A stretch of DNA of 64,000 nucleotides from Coptis chinensis (GCA_015680905.1 CM027385.1:27100501-27164500), one strand, 5' to 3'; positions 33,430-45,542 are shown, counted from the stretch's first letter. Numbers and translations: made by a program. Notes: generated from the sequence alone by a model not told the origin.

Positions 33430-33885
33430 TGTTCTGAACTTCCTTTTGGAGATTATGATTTGCATCGCATATTGGTTGATCCAGGAAGCTCAACAGATGT
33501 GCTATACTACGACGCATTCAAGAAGCTGTAGATTCCTGATTCTGAAATGGCCACCACCAACTCTAACCTATATGGATTCAGTGGGGACAAAGCTCTGACA
33601 GTTGGGGAGATCCAACTACCCGTAGCTATTGGTCCGATAACTCTCATCATAAATTTTGTTGTGGTAAAAGCTAACACACCTTATCATATGATCTTGGGCA
33701 GGACTTGGCTTCACAAACTCCGAGCTATTCCTAGCACCTATCACCAATGTCTGAAGTTCCTACATAACGGGACAATTGAGATGATCAGAAGGGATCAGGT
33801 GGCTGCTAAAAATTGCTACGCGTTGGCGATGAAGCACTCCCTACTCTTTTTTGAAAGAATGGAGATGGGGCGACCCGCCAAATAG
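33430..33885 (+). pseudogene. T2 aspartic protease
   Basis: The active-site region reads LVDPGSSTDVLYYDAFKKL, followed by a TAG at about 33,529. The open frame 33,547-33,885 then gives the second half (LIINFVVVKANTPYHMILGR). The Asp-x-Gly-Ser pattern fits Tat proteases. T1's matching gene is split by the LTR at 43,440-45,542. Confidence 0.75.
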
Positions 33886-34059
33886 CAATTACACTTAGAT
33901 CCACCTCTCTTGGACCTGGTCCCACGAGAGAGGGAGGATCCCCCGTCACTGGAGCCGTTAGAGAAAGTAGAAATTATAGGAGGTAGCTCGCCAAAAACCA
34001 CTTTCATCAGCACCTTGTCGAGTTCTGAAGAGCGCTAGGCTCTGATACAGTTCTTCCAA

Positions 34060-34950
34060 GAGCACAGAGACGTGTTTGCTTGGTCATTCGAAGAAATGCT
34101 AGGAATTGATCCCCACGTGGCATGCCACCAGCTCAATGTCTGCAGTGATGCAGTAGTAGTCAAGCAGAAACCGAGAAGGATAGTTGCTGACAGATCCAAA
34201 ACGGTAAAAGCTAAAATTGAAAAACTAAAGGCAGCTAATTTTGTCAGGGAAATCAATTTTTCCACCTGGATTTCTAATATTGTCCCTATAAGAAAGAAGA
34301 ATGGGTCATGGAGAATCTGTATTGACTTCACAGATCTGAACCGTGCATGTCCAAAAGAAAGCTACCCTTTGCCACGAATTGACAAGTTGGTAGATGCAAC
34401 GGCTGGACATGAAATGTTATCTTTCACAGATGGGTCATCTAGCTACAACTAGATGCCACGGCATGAGGATGACCACAAGCATGCCAGTTTCACAACTGAG
34501 GATCGCTTGTATTGTAATCAGGTCATACCATTCGGACTGAAAAATGCAGGAGCCACATACTAGCATTTGGTAAACAAAATGTTTGAAAGATTGATAGGTG
34601 AAATTGTGGAGGTGTATGTGGACGATCTCCTGATCAAGAGTCTGGAACGGGGAGATCATCTCTCCCACTTGAAACGTGCATTTGACGATCTCTGAGAGTA
34701 TCGTATGAAACTCAACCCTGCAAAATGTGCTTTCGCTGTATCATCAGGGAAGTTTTTAGGGTACCTAGTTACTAAGAGAGAGATTGAGGCGAACCTAGAT
34801 CAGATCTGGGTGCTCATAGAAATGCCCTCACCTAAAAACATGAAAGAGGTTCAAAAAGTTACAGGCAGGTTAGCAGCTCTAAACAGGTTCATCTCCAAGA
34901 GTTCATATAAGTGCAAACCTCTCTTTCAGTTACTGCAAAAGAACACCTCC
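34060..34950 (+). pseudogene. T2 reverse transcriptase
   Basis: The frame 34,072-34,452 has VFAWSFEEMLGIDP, KKNGSWRICIDFTDLNRACP and PLPRIDKLVDATAGHEMLSF. The EVYVDDLLIKSLE box follows at about 34,610-34,645, then FLGYLVTKREIEANLDQI and EVQKVTGRLAALNRFISKS. TAG at 34,450 and 34,561 and TGA near 34,694 inactivate it. T1's RT is the target into which T2 inserted, so both RT genes of this family are present and broken. Confidence 0.85.
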
Positions 34951-35880
34951 TTCGCATGGACGGAAGAATGCCAAAAGGCGTTCGATCAACTCAAAACATA
35001 CCTAGGGGCACCGCCAATCCTTTCAAAGCCAGTTGAGGGAGAAGTCCTGGGTCTTTATTTCTGTTCATCTGACTATAGTATCAGTTATGTACTGATTCGC
35101 GTGGATGAAAAGAAGGTTGAAAAACCTATCTATTTCTTGAGCTGGACGCTCCTACCAGCAGAAACAAGGTACCCTAAACTCGAAAGAGTCGCTTTAGCAC
35201 TTGTTTTTGCTGTAGAGAAATTACGACCGTACTTCCAGTCCCACACTATCAGAGTGATCACAGAGTACCAATTGCAATCAGTTCTGGAAAGACCGAACAG
35301 GTCGGGAAGGCTAGCTAAATGGTCTGTGCAACTGTCAGAATATGATATTATTTACATCCCTAGAATCTCAGAGAAGGGGCAGGCACTAGCAAAATTCTTA
35401 GGAGATTTCTCAATGACCTACATGTGGTACGACTTAACCACCCCTAGTTCAGATGATGGCATCCTGCCTGAATCTCCAAATACCCATCCAGACCCATGAG
35501 AGTCGAGCTCCAGATGGCGGCTATTTGTGGATGGATCTTCAAATGACGGGGGCGTAGTAGTTGGAGCTGTGTTAGTTACTCATGACAATACGCGGCTGGA
35601 GAAATCCATTCGATTAGGTTGGAACACCTCTAATAGTGAGGCAGAGTATGAGGTAACACTTGCTGGCCTCAAGATGGCCCTCGACTTGGGCCTAACACAC
35701 CTCATAATTTTTATTGACTCACAACTGGTTGTGTTCCAAGTTGATGGAGGGTATGAGGCCAGGGACGAACGAATGGTCAAATACCTAGAATTGGTGAGGG
35801 GTCTTCAAGGAAAGTTTGAGAACATTCAATTTTATCAGCTGCCTCAATCCGAAAATCGACATGCAGATGCTTTGGCATAT
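34951..35880 (+). pseudogene. T2 RNase H plus second RNase H
   Basis: The first RNase H (about 34,960-35,400: GLYFCSSDYSISYVLIRV; RYPKLERVALALVFAVEKL) is open within a 264-codon frame (34,705-35,499). After a TGA at about 35,497, a 241-codon frame (35,527-36,252) opens with a second RNase H (MDGSSNDGGVVVGAVLV; NSEAEYEVTLAGLKMALDLG; HADALAYVASML). In Tat elements the extra domain resembles a bacterial/archaeal-type RNase HI and lies between the usual RNase H and integrase, as here. Confidence 0.85.
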
Positions 35881-37217
35881 GTTGCCTCGATGTTGGGCAA
35901 CAGCGAGTCATGTTCCATCTCGATAGAGTTCCAAGAGAAATCCAGAATTCAGGTCCCAGTTACAACAGTTTGTGTTATTTCAGCCATTACTCCAAGTTGG
36001 ATAGATCCATATAAGTCCTACCTCAAAGATGGGACACTCCCTGAGGATAAGAATGTAACTAGGTGTTATCTTACAAAGATACAAAGATTCACCCTCATTG
36101 GAGACGATTTGTACAAGAAGTCTTTTTTGGGACCTCATCTCAGATGTCTCTCCCCAGATCTCGCTGAACAGGTTATGCGAGAAGTTCATGAAGGAATTTG
36201 TGGCAACCATGCTGAGGGCAGAACACTACCTCTCAAGATCCTAAGGAAATGATACTTTTGGCCTTATATGCAAAAAGATGCACAGGTTTTTGCCCGCAAA
36301 TGTTAAAAATGTCAACAATATGCTCCACTAATCCATGCTCCAACAACAGAACTATACCCATTGGCCAACCCATGGCCATTTGCACAGTGGGAAAATGACA
36401 TTGTAGGACCCCTACCACCTACTCTTGGCAATGTCAAATTCTTACTGGTTGCGATGAATTACTTCACCAAGTGGATAGAAGCAGTTCCCCTTGTCTTCAT
36501 TCAAGAATAGGATGTCAGAAAGTTCATTTGGAACAACATTGTTTGCAGGTTCGGCATACCCAAAGTTATCATCTCAGATAATGGGCAACAATTCGCTGGA
36601 GGATTAGTCGCTGAACTCTGTATGGAGTTTCACATTACCCATCTGTTAGTAACTCCAAGGTATCCACAAGGCAATGGCCAGGCTGAAGCTTCAAACAGGG
36701 TCATCTTGGATAACATGAAGCGTAAATTAGACGATGCAAAAGTTTATTGGTCGAGGAACTACCTAAGGTCCTATGGGCATACCGAACTACACCCAGACGG
36801 CCAACTGGTGAGTCCCCATTTTCATTGACCTACAGAACTGAAGCTGTCATACCTTTAGAACTGGTAGCTCCCACTCAGAATTTAGATGTTGTGCACACTC
36901 TGGACAATGAGGAGTTGTTATGTAGAGAAATGGATCTCCTAGATGAAAAATGAGAAGGTGCCGCACTTCGCTTAGCTGCTAACCATCAAATTCTGAAGAA
37001 ATCATACGACAAGAGAGTCCTGATTCGATCTTTCAAACCTGGAGATCTGGTTTTGTGTGAGATCCCAGAGCCTAACGGCAAGCTTGGGCCCAATTGGGAA
37101 GGACCCTACATCATCGACAAAGTTGGTCGAACTAGTTTTTATTATCTATGGACTGTTAAAGGGGACGTTCTTGTCAAACCATGGAACGCGCAGTACCTTC
37201 GCAAATACTATCAGTAA
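35881..37217 (+). pseudogene. T2 integrase
   Basis: The N-terminal zinc region spans HEGICGNHAEGR to CKCQQYAPL (about 36,185-36,320). The catalytic residues are present: Asp 36,397-36,399 (ENDIVGPL), Asp 36,577-36,579 (IISDNGQQF) and Glu 36,685-36,687 (GNGQAEASNR). The C-terminus SYDKRVLIRSFKPGDLVL ends at the stop at 37,215-37,217. Stops at about 36,250, 36,305 and 36,508 and a frameshift near 36,750 break the reading. Confidence 0.8.
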
Positions 37218-37377
37218 ATTGTTATTCTATACTTTTTTACGCATTGTTTACTCCTCTCCACGTCATCAATAAAGTTCTCCACATTGCCATCGAATTTATT
37301 CCTTGCATTAGTTCTTTATTTATGATCCACAATGGACTAAGCCTTTAGGGAATTATCTTCTCACTATCTGTTCAAGA

Positions 37378-37619
37378 ATATTGTATGCCAATTTGCTTTA
37401 GAATTAGTGATACTGAGTATGGGAAAGTTGAATTGTATGCCAGATCCTTTCTCATTTCCACGCAGCTGGAACTGTACGACAATTATTTCAAACTGCGATT
37501 ATCCTCGATGGGTTAAGCCTTTTGGGAATCAGACCACACTAACTATTCAGTAAACTGTATGCCAGTTTGACTACGAACAAGAGATAGTGTTCTTGAGAGC
37601 GTGAACTATATGCCAGTTC
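37378..37619. repeat. Array of palindromic motifs, T2 copy
   Basis: Dyads lie at 37,603-37,619 (GAACTATATGCCAGTTC), 37,552-37,568 (AAACTGTATGCCAGTTT, perfect), 37,469-37,485 (GAACTGTACGACAATTA) and 37,430-37,446 (GAATTGTATGCCAGATC), plus a weak fifth at 37,378-37,394. Outer arms GAGAGC/GCTCT, AGT/ACT, GCAG/CTGC and GAAAG/CTTTC match the T1 pairs in the same order. Confidence 0.8.
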
Positions 37620-37761
37620 CTGGCGCTCTTAAAACATCAACATAGGAGTTGCTGAGAAGATCTGGGTTGGATCCAGATCCTAGCACGCAAATCATGGGCC
37701 TGGAACTGTATCGGCAAGATGGCGCTGAGGAAGACTCCCCCATTGCTGTTCTGGCGATACC

Positions 37762-37783
37762 CTATTTATTTTTTAATAAATAG
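37762..37783. other. Conserved AT-rich hairpin, T2 copy
   Basis: CTATTTATT and AATAAATAG pair around a TTTT loop. It is the counterpart of 11,850-11,874 in T1. Confidence 0.65.
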
Positions 37784-38161
37784 AACCTATCGTTATGTAA
37801 CACAGTGTCGTGCTCATGGCACCAAGTTACTTTTGCAAAGACATATGTCTCTATAGCGATCGAACTCCTAATTACAATTAACTTGAATGGCGTCCATGAT
37901 ATCCTGATTAGATTCTGGTCATGCCTCATTTTAATCTGTTTAGCCTACTAGGGTCACCTGTTGTTGTTCCAAATGAACTTTAGGGGCATCAGGGGCATAG
38001 TAACATATGTTATATAACATAAAATGCTTTTAATATATACATAAACTAGAAGAGCTATAGCTCAGTAAGTAAATAGTATGTGAGCTACATAGCTAAATAT
38101 TACAGACTAATATAATAATTATTTAAAAATAATTGTTTATGTGAATCATCAACTGAAAGGC

Positions 38162-41100
38162 TTATGAAGCAGGGGTAGAATCAAACTTTGGTTCACCATC
38201 AGTGCTTGTTGCTGCACCATTATCAAGAACTATTATTTCACTCTCAAGAACATACTGTGTGGTTGGATTAGCTGGAACGGTTGAAGGCTGAACATAACAC
38301 TCACCTGAAGCTGGAACTGGCAGAAAAGGAAGTTGAACTAGAGGCATATCATCACCGGTGTCTTCTTTAGAAGATGAGGAGGCATCAGGCATAAGTTCAG
38401 TTTGAATAGCAGAGATACTGGTGTCCAGATCAGGAAACAAGACAAAAGGGTTGGTTACCTGTCCTTGATCATCCAACTTAGAAACGTACCCAGTAGCCTC
38501 AATAACCTCCTCAAACTTAACTTGTTTGGCTGCATTGAAGGACTCTTCAGAAACATTCAGTGCTCTCAGAGCAAAACGAATGGCATTTTCTCATTTGCAT
38601 GGGTAGTGGCTTGACCAAGGGTTCTCATCTCGGTGTTCCTACGATGAAGTTCTCTTTGGACTTGATCATGCTTTTCTTGCAGGGTGGTGAAATTGGAGCG
38701 CAGTTCCAAGAACTTCACCTTCCAAGTAGTAGCATCAGCAGCTCCTTTCTGGACTTTTTCTAGAGAGCCCTGAAGGTTGGAGATCATATCTCTCATGTTT
38801 TTGAAACCAGTATCAGATTTTCTCTCTCTGGCCAAGAGCTGTTCAACCTGGATCTGCAGCTCCTCATCTCTTTTATCAGCAGCCTCTTTCGCCCAGATCA
38901 GCTCGCTAGTAGCCATATCATCGGTGGTTGTACCGGCTGAGGCCGCGAAGATAGGCTCTTTCATGGCTAAAAACTCATTCACTAACTTGAGAAGGATATA
39001 GAGTGTGTAAGTGACATAATGAGAGAAATAAAACATTGAACAGAGAGGGAAAGTTTTACCTTACAAGATGAACAACAGACCGATGAAAGGACAGGTCCAG
39101 GCTCCTAGCCATGCTGGCCGCAGCCTTGTCAACAGGAAGTCGCACATCTTCCAGAACTCCAAATGCGATGTCAACATCATTAACAGAATGCTTGTTGGTA
39201 ATAGGTAGTTTATCAGTTCGTCCCCAATACCACATCTTCACTATCATCTTCCTTTTAGGGGAATCTGGAGATCTTGGCAAAAAGGGAATGTCATCATTCA
39301 CCCCTCTCCTATCCCTGAATCTAGGAGGAGGGAGAGTGACAGTTACAGCAGTTGTTTCAGCAATACCCTTCCCCTTGCGATTATCAGGAAGGGAAGGGTC
39401 AATGTCAGAAGGACACTATCACCAGTTTGTTTAGAACCTGTAGAAGGATCTGGAACTGGAAGGGGTACATCTACATTCTTACAAGACTTAACAGGTGGGG
39501 AATACTAGCAGGAACCTTAAAAGGTGTTTCTTCATTCACGATGAGAGGACAAAATTTCATTTTCTTACCAGATGGGGCAACATCAGAAGCAGAATCAGCT
39601 CTCTTCAATTTGGAATAGGTGGACACACGCATTTCCCTTTTAAAATTACTGGCCGCCAGAAGTTCATGAGGCAGTTCAGGGCCCCTCTCGCCAGTGATCA
39701 CACAATCATCAATGACAGCAGGCTCCTAAACTGAACCCGATGTTGCAACATCACTAGAGACGGCCACAGAACTTTTCTCCTTGCGGTTTCCCCTTCTTCT
39801 GGTAATCAAAGAGGAGTCATCCTGAACTGGGGGAGGAAGAAGTCTAGCATCCTGATTCACAAGAGGAGGGAGTCTTGTGCGCCCATAATTCACATTATTT
39901 ATCCCAAAGAGTTTATGACTATTTAGTACCATGAACTTTCGGTTTTTTTCCTAAACAGTACCGGAACTTTGTTTCTCGCCTATTTGTACCATGAAGTTTC
40001 AATTTGTTTTAATTTAGTACATCAGTTAATTTTCCATCAAATTCCGTCTAATTTCACTAACGACATTAGCACTATTCACATTAACACTATTCACGCGAAC
40101 AATGCTTTTTCAAAAAATTCAAATTTTGAAAAAACAAAAAAAACTATTCATATAGCACTATTCACGTAAACAGTGTTTTCACTATTCACGTGAACAGTGT
40201 TTTTTCGAAAAATTCAAATTTTAAAAACAGAAAACACTATTCACGTGAACAGTGTGTTTTTTTTTTTTTTTTGTTATTTTTAAGAATCTTTATTCAAATT
40301 TAAAAATTAATTCTTTAATGAAAAATAATTAAAAAACACTATTCACGTGAACAGTGTTTTTAAATCAATCTTAAAAATTAGTGCTGTGTGAATAGTATTA
40401 ACGTGAATAGTGCTAACGCTGTTAGTGAAATTGGACGGAAAATTAATTGATGTACTAAATTGAAACAATTTGAAACTTCGTGGTACGAATAGGTGAGAAA
40501 CAAAGTTCGGCTACCATTTAGAAAAAAATGTGAAATTTCGTGGTACTAAATAGTCATTAACTCTATCCCAAAAGGGAAAAAGCCGGGGGAAAGTTGCAGA
40601 AATTCTTCAGCAGACATGTTGAAATATTCAAAAGGACGGGTGGGATTAGGAACTATCACTCAAGGCATCCTTTGTTCTTTGGGGATCTTCTTGATAAAGT
40701 CCACCATAGCAGCATCAGTTGCAGACAGTTGATTCCCTGGGGAAGAGTCATCTGAGGAAAAACAACAAAGAAACTCAGTCGAAAGACCCTCATAATGATT
40801 ACAAAATTCATAAGAAAAGAGACTTACTGGTTGGAGCATGAGTGTGTTTTATGGGAATACGAATTCCCACAGGTTCACCATCATCATCAGAAGGACGAAC
40901 GTCCCACGCATCACCCAACAAATGGAGATGGTGGTCAGCCTAGGCCTCGTCATTCTACTTCCCCTCAAAAAAGACAATCAGAGAGTTCTTGTCTCTAGTC
41001 GTGAGATAATAGTATGATTGGTCTCGAATATGCCAGACCTCATAAAAGTAACCAAACACCCAATGGTTCAGAGCGAATCCATGTCTCTTGGCAAGAAGCG

Positions 41101-41375
41101 CAGAATACATGATAGTTCTATAAAACAGGAGTGTTGCCTGACCAAGAGTATGATTGAAGTGAATCAGACACTCTCTCACCAATGGGTGGAGGGGAAGAGT
41201 GAGTCCGGCCCTAAGCTAACCAATGGTGATGAGTGCCACCTCCTTGTAGGCCGACCAACTCATTAGATAACCTCCCCCACTCCAGGCCAATATCTTTAGG
41301 GATGTGAAATTTCTCGCGGACTAGTTCTAGCGAGGAAAGATCTTTGAAGTTTACAAGTGACCAGTTGGGATTCAT
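38162..41375 (-). pseudogene. T2 antisense gene (same family as 8,738-11,465), broken by a MITE
   Basis: The start codon is at 41,375 and the stop at 38,162. Intron 1 is 40,827-40,752 (GTAAGT...CAG, 76 bp) and intron 2 is 39,059-38,986 (GTAAAA...CAAG, 74 bp). Both splice patterns are intact, unlike T1's first donor. Exon 1 has the same domain (VRECLIHFNHTLGQATLLFY; LNHWVFGYFYEVWHIRDQS) but frameshifts near 41,190-41,270. Exon 2 is split by the MITE at 39,909-40,563. Exon 3 is a coiled coil (39,036-38,566) with a deletion relative to T1 near 38,590, then an acidic end (38,476-38,162). The gene lies antisense to T2's own gag-pol, as in T1. Confidence 0.7.
39909..40563. mobile_element. Mutator-like MITE with long terminal inverted repeats
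   Basis: 655 bp, flanked by a perfect 9-bp duplication TATCCCAAA (39,900-39,908 and 40,564-40,572). The ends are GAGTTTATGACTATTTAGTA and the reverse complement of GAGTTAATGACTATTTAGTA. Inverted similarity extends about 185 bp inwards. The middle has several copies of the palindrome CACTATTCACGTGAACAGTG and a T run at 40,256-40,272. A 9-bp duplication with long TIRs is the Mutator pattern. There is no transposase, so it is non-autonomous. Confidence 0.9.
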
Positions 41376-41489
41376 GATCGAAAAAGAAGAAAAGTTCCAA
41401 GTTTTGGTTAAGCCCTAACGGGAGATCAAAAGGTTCAGTATGCAGAAAAAGGTAGCAGAAGAAATAATAAGAGTTCTCTCACCAGATCC

Positions 41490-41497
41490 TTTATATA
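41490..41497 (-). promoter_or_regulatory. TATA box of the T2 antisense gene
   Basis: The minus strand reads TATATAAA about 115 bp upstream of the ATG at 41,375, matching the box at 8,614-8,621 in T1. Confidence 0.6.
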
Positions 41498-41724
41498 CAG
41501 ATAAGATGGACGGTTAGGATGAGCCCAAGCGGTGCGTCTTTTCGGGATGGAACTGCCATCATTACCTTTTTCGGGAAACGGCGTGTCTGTGTGAGCCATA
41601 TTTTCAGAGCCTTAATTAGTTGATTAGGTAAGCAGTTCCAGTAACTATTTAAGGAAAATATTCTCATGCCAAAAGCAGTGTCGCTCCAACCGCCCACGTG
41701 CTAGATGGCACGAGAGGGCGCATT

Positions 41725-42407
41725 TGTAAGGGGGATTTCCCGTTAGTGAACAGATGACATGTGTATGGGAAATAACCTAAGACTATAGATATCCAGAATG
41801 AGATGAGGACCATCGGATTAGTTCTATGAATAAGTGATCTCGTGCTTAGCACGAGTGTTTAGTGGACATGTGCCAGGCACATGACTGACCGCCTTCAAAC
41901 ATAACAGTTATCCCAGTCATTAGGAATTGATATATACAGTTCCTGAACGGAAGGAAACTGAAGATGGCGATCTTTGATGATAATAAAGGAATCGTGATGA
42001 CATATCCTAGGAGTTACCTTTTAGATATAATCTTCCCATACACAATGGGACATTATGATCAACAAGGTAACTTACCTCCCATAAGATATGGTCTAGATTC
42101 AGACTTCCATAATGAGAGAAATCCTAATAGGAAGGCAGAGTCCAAAGATGGAAGGGAACTCATAGGCGGTGAAGACAGCCCTAACCCTAGGACTCTCGTA
42201 GCTCTTCCTATATAAACCATAGGGATTCGCTCTTAGGAACTATGCAAAATAGGGTTTGATTCTCCTAAATAAAAAAAGAGATACGTAGGCAGCCGTCAGA
42301 CGGTTCAACCCTGAACTCACCATCATCTCATCCCTTCTCTATTCAGTAAAGGCTTCTATATCATAAGGCACAGAGGAAGATCAAGGCATACTCGGAATTC
42401 CCCTACA
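41725..42407 (+). repeat. T2 3' LTR
   Basis: TGTAAGGGGG...CCCCTACA, 683 bp. It is followed by the CATTT duplication and then T1's RT on the minus strand. Confidence 0.9.
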
Positions 42408-43434
42408 CATTTTGTTTACTAAATGTTGGTACGTGGCTCCCATATTTTTTAGTCTGAATGACATGACCTGATAACAGTACAGGCCATCCTCAGTTGTGAA
42501 ACTAGCATGCTTGTGGTCTTCCTCATGCAATGGGACCTGGTTGTAACCAGACGACCCATCTATGAAAGATAACAGTTCATGTCCAACCGTTGCATCTACC
42601 AATTTGTCAATCCGTGGCAGAGGGTAACTGTTTTTTGGACACAGACAATTCAGGTCTGTGAAGTCGATACAGATTCTTCATGACCCATTCTTCTTACGTA
42701 CTAGGACAATATTAGAAATCAAGGTGGGGAAATTGATTTCCTTGACAAAATTAGCTGCCTTTAGCTTTTCAACTTCAGCTTTTACTTCTTTGGATCTATC
42801 AGCATCTATTTTTCTCAGTTTCTGTTTGACTACTACAACATCACTACGGATATTGAGCCGATGGCATACCACATGAGGGTCAATTCCTGGCATTTCTTCG
42901 AATGACCAAGCAAACACGTCCTTGTGTTCTCAGAGGAAGTGTATTAGAGCCTGGCGCTCTTCAAAACTCAATAAAGTGTCGATGAAAGTGGTTTTGGGCA
43001 AGCTTCCTCCCACAATTTCCACTTCCTTTAACGACTCCAGTGAGGGGGGATCCTCCTTTTCTCTTGGGACCAGGTATGGGAGAGGGGGATCCAATTGTAA
43101 TTGCTATTTAGTGAGTTGCCCCACCTCCATTGGTTCAAAAGTGAGTGGGGACTGCTTTGTCACTAGAGCGTAACATGTTTTGGCAACCACCTGATCTCGT
43201 CTGATTGTCTTAATTTTATTGTTATGTGGGAATTTTAGATATTGGTGATAGGTGCTGGGAACAGCGCGGAGTCTGTGCAGCTAGGTCCTGCTCAAGATCA
43301 TGTGATAGGGTGTGTTAGCTTTTACCACAACAAAATTTATGATGAGAGTTACCGGACCAGTAGGTATGGGTAGTTGGATCTCCCCAACTGTTAGAGCTTT
43401 GTCCCCGCTGAATCCATATAGGTTGGAGTTGGTG
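42408..43434 (-). pseudogene. T1 RT N-terminal half and end of protease
   Basis: Minus-strand pieces 42,917-42,678 (VFAWSFEEMPGIDPHVVCH-type start; KKNGS) and 42,602-42,408 (LVDATVGHELLSFIDGSSGY; MGATYQHLVNKM) are the first half of RT, cut at the T2 insertion. Upstream, 43,434-42,930 encodes the end of protease (LIINFVVVKANTPYHMIL) and the linker. Stops occur in both. Confidence 0.8.
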
Positions 43435-43439
43435 GCGAC

Positions 43440-45542
43440 TGATAAAACGTAAAAAGTAAAGTTTACTCCTACTTAACTAATTAAACTTAGGCAGAAGTAA
43501 AACATAAGAATTTATGCTAATGTATCAAAGTCTACTCTCGTGAATCATGTAATAAATGGAGTAGAGAATTCGTTCCACTCCTAGTCGTTTAGATATTAAG
43601 ATTTTTGAGTTTAATTAATTATAACAAAATCAAATGAGAGTAATGGAATGAGATTATACTAAGATGGTGATTGAACTAATTAAAATGTTCTAACTTATAT
43701 TATGGCAATTCAATACTAAGATGTGAATATGAGAAGGAATTAGGGGGATTTGATTTCACCTTGATTTGAACTTAATAAACTAGCATAGATTTGTTGTAAT
43801 CCTAATCTTTATGTTTTCGCATAAATATTGGGTCTTTTTAATCCCTAATTATTCATGGCAATCTCTACCAACTAATAATTAGCATGTGAGTCAATTTAAA
43901 CCCATTCTCATGGTAAATCAACTACCTTCTAGATTGGAATAGATTATTACAACTATTTCTATACTAACACAATCAAGTTTTTATCAAAGCTTCCTCAAAC
44001 CCCTCTAATGGATGTTTAGCTTCGATTCATCAAACTATCATTAATAGAAGAATAAGAAGACATCTTTGAAGAAATATAAAAATATTTTATTAATCTAATG
44101 AAAAAGAGTCTAATGATTCAAAACTGTATTAAAAACTAAGTACTGACTAATTAATTAAGTATAATCTATATTATGAATCTAATCTAGGAGAGACTAAGAG
44201 TTTGGTCTTAGTTTTCTTTATATAGAAGAGGCTAGGTTTACAAATTCGTGCATGGGCTTTGGAGCTATGTTTTGGGCCATAAAATCGAGCCCAAAACTTG
44301 ATTACTTTGGTTTAAAAAGGGTTTCTCTATTGGAATTTACTATAACAGCATTTTCATCCACTTCTGCTCTTCTGATTGGCTCAAGGCCTAAACTATTAAA
44401 AACCTCTTTCCGAAACGGTCGTTTTGATATATAGTAGGCCCAATTCCGAGGTCTGAGTCCAAAGATACAGCCTTCGGAAGTTCTACTAACTTTTATGCAT
44501 TATTTCTGCCTGCGTTGACTTTGACTTTTCAGCTTTGACCGAGCTTTAAAAAGGATTTTTCTTCTTGAATCTTGGCTGTGTGATGATTTTTCCTAATCTA
44601 GAAACACAAATATTTTGTTGATGATCAAAGAACAATGAGAAGTATTGGATAAAAAAGAAGAAGAGATGTAGAAGATGATGAGTTGAACCACGTTCTTTAA
44701 TGGCTGCTTACGTATACTGTGAATAGGAATCAAACTCAAAGCGTAGTTCAACTATTCTATTTATAAGAATCGATGAGGTTTCCCAATTAGTGTGTAACTA
44801 GGAGACCATCTCTTGTCAAGTCTCATCTTGACGAATAGATGAGGTTTCCTAATTAGTGTTTAACTAGGAGACCGTCTCTTGTTAAGTCTCATCTTGACTC
44901 TTCTAGAAGCCTCATGTTTCCCAAGTCAAATAGGTCTCCTTTATTGACTTAAACAACAGAAAAACATATTTAGGTTTGGAGTAGTAGTTAGAGCTCTGAG
45001 CCTAGTAGTTGAGTTCCAAATTTGGAGTTCATAGTTAGGAGTTGGTTATACGAACCTACTACTACAACTAGTTCCAAAACCTACGAACCTGCTCCGAACC
45101 TAGTAGTGGAGTTTCGGATTTGGAGTTCATAGTTAGGAGTTGGTTATACGAACCTACTACTCCAACTAGTTCCAAAGCCCACGAACCTCCTCTTCTTGCC
45201 TCACTTCCAAACCTAGAAAGTAAGAGGATTTGGACTTGAAGTGTGTTCTGGTACTTTCTACCCACACCAAGACCATATCCGAGGCTTAAGAAGATGATGC
45301 CACGATTTACATATCTATTTGCTAAAATATGCACACACATTGGCCTTTAATCATAGAACTTCTTAGCAACCAACCTTTGTTCCTTTATCTCACAAAAGGG
45401 ACATATTTCTTCACATATTCGACTCCAATGCCTGAAATACACAAAATCATGTAATAATCACTAACTCTTATTTATTAATCACATAATTAGTCTAAAAGTA
45501 ATATTGTTAAGGGATTAAAACTATAGTTTTGAGCTCTTATCA
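43440..45542 (-). repeat. Solo LTR (TGATAA family) in T1 protease, itself interrupted
   Basis: The termini are TGATAAAACG...CTCTTATCA. T1's protease frame lies on both sides. The flanks GCGAC and GTAAC are only partly alike, and comparison with T2 suggests GTAAC was the target and the left copy has lost or changed bases. Removing the inner element (44,577-45,339) and its duplication leaves about 1,335 bp. No internal region adjoins either edge. Confidence 0.8.
44577..45339 (-). repeat. Copia-like solo LTR nested in the 43.4-kb LTR
   Basis: 763 bp flanked by a perfect TTGGC duplication (44,572-44,576 and 45,340-45,344). The ends are TGTGTG...CACACA, and a TATAAATA box lies at 44,765-44,758 on the minus strand. 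It contains two internal tandem duplications: about 65 bp twice at 44,774-44,900 and about 105 bp twice at about 44,995-45,195. Confidence 0.85.

Larger units (their letters stand above)
37218..38161. other. T2 region between integrase and antisense gene
   Basis: Non-coding, the counterpart of 11,466-12,397 in T1 in the opposite orientation. It holds the palindrome array (37,378-37,619), the hairpin (37,762-37,783) and the ccctaaaggctta direct repeat (reverse complement at about 37,340 and 37,513). Confidence 0.75.
29441..42407 (+). mobile_element. T2: second Tat-like element, opposite orientation, inside T1 RT
   Basis: The LTRs begin TGTAAGGGGG and end CCCCTACA. The flanking duplication is a perfect CATTT at 29,436-29,440 and 42,408-42,412. 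T1's RT sequence runs up to both edges. The inside order is primer site, gag, protease, RT, RNase H, second RNase H, integrase, convergent region and antisense gene. The 5' LTR carries a copia-like solo LTR and the antisense gene carries a MITE. It is the same family as T1, so this is an insertion of a family into itself. Confidence 0.95.
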
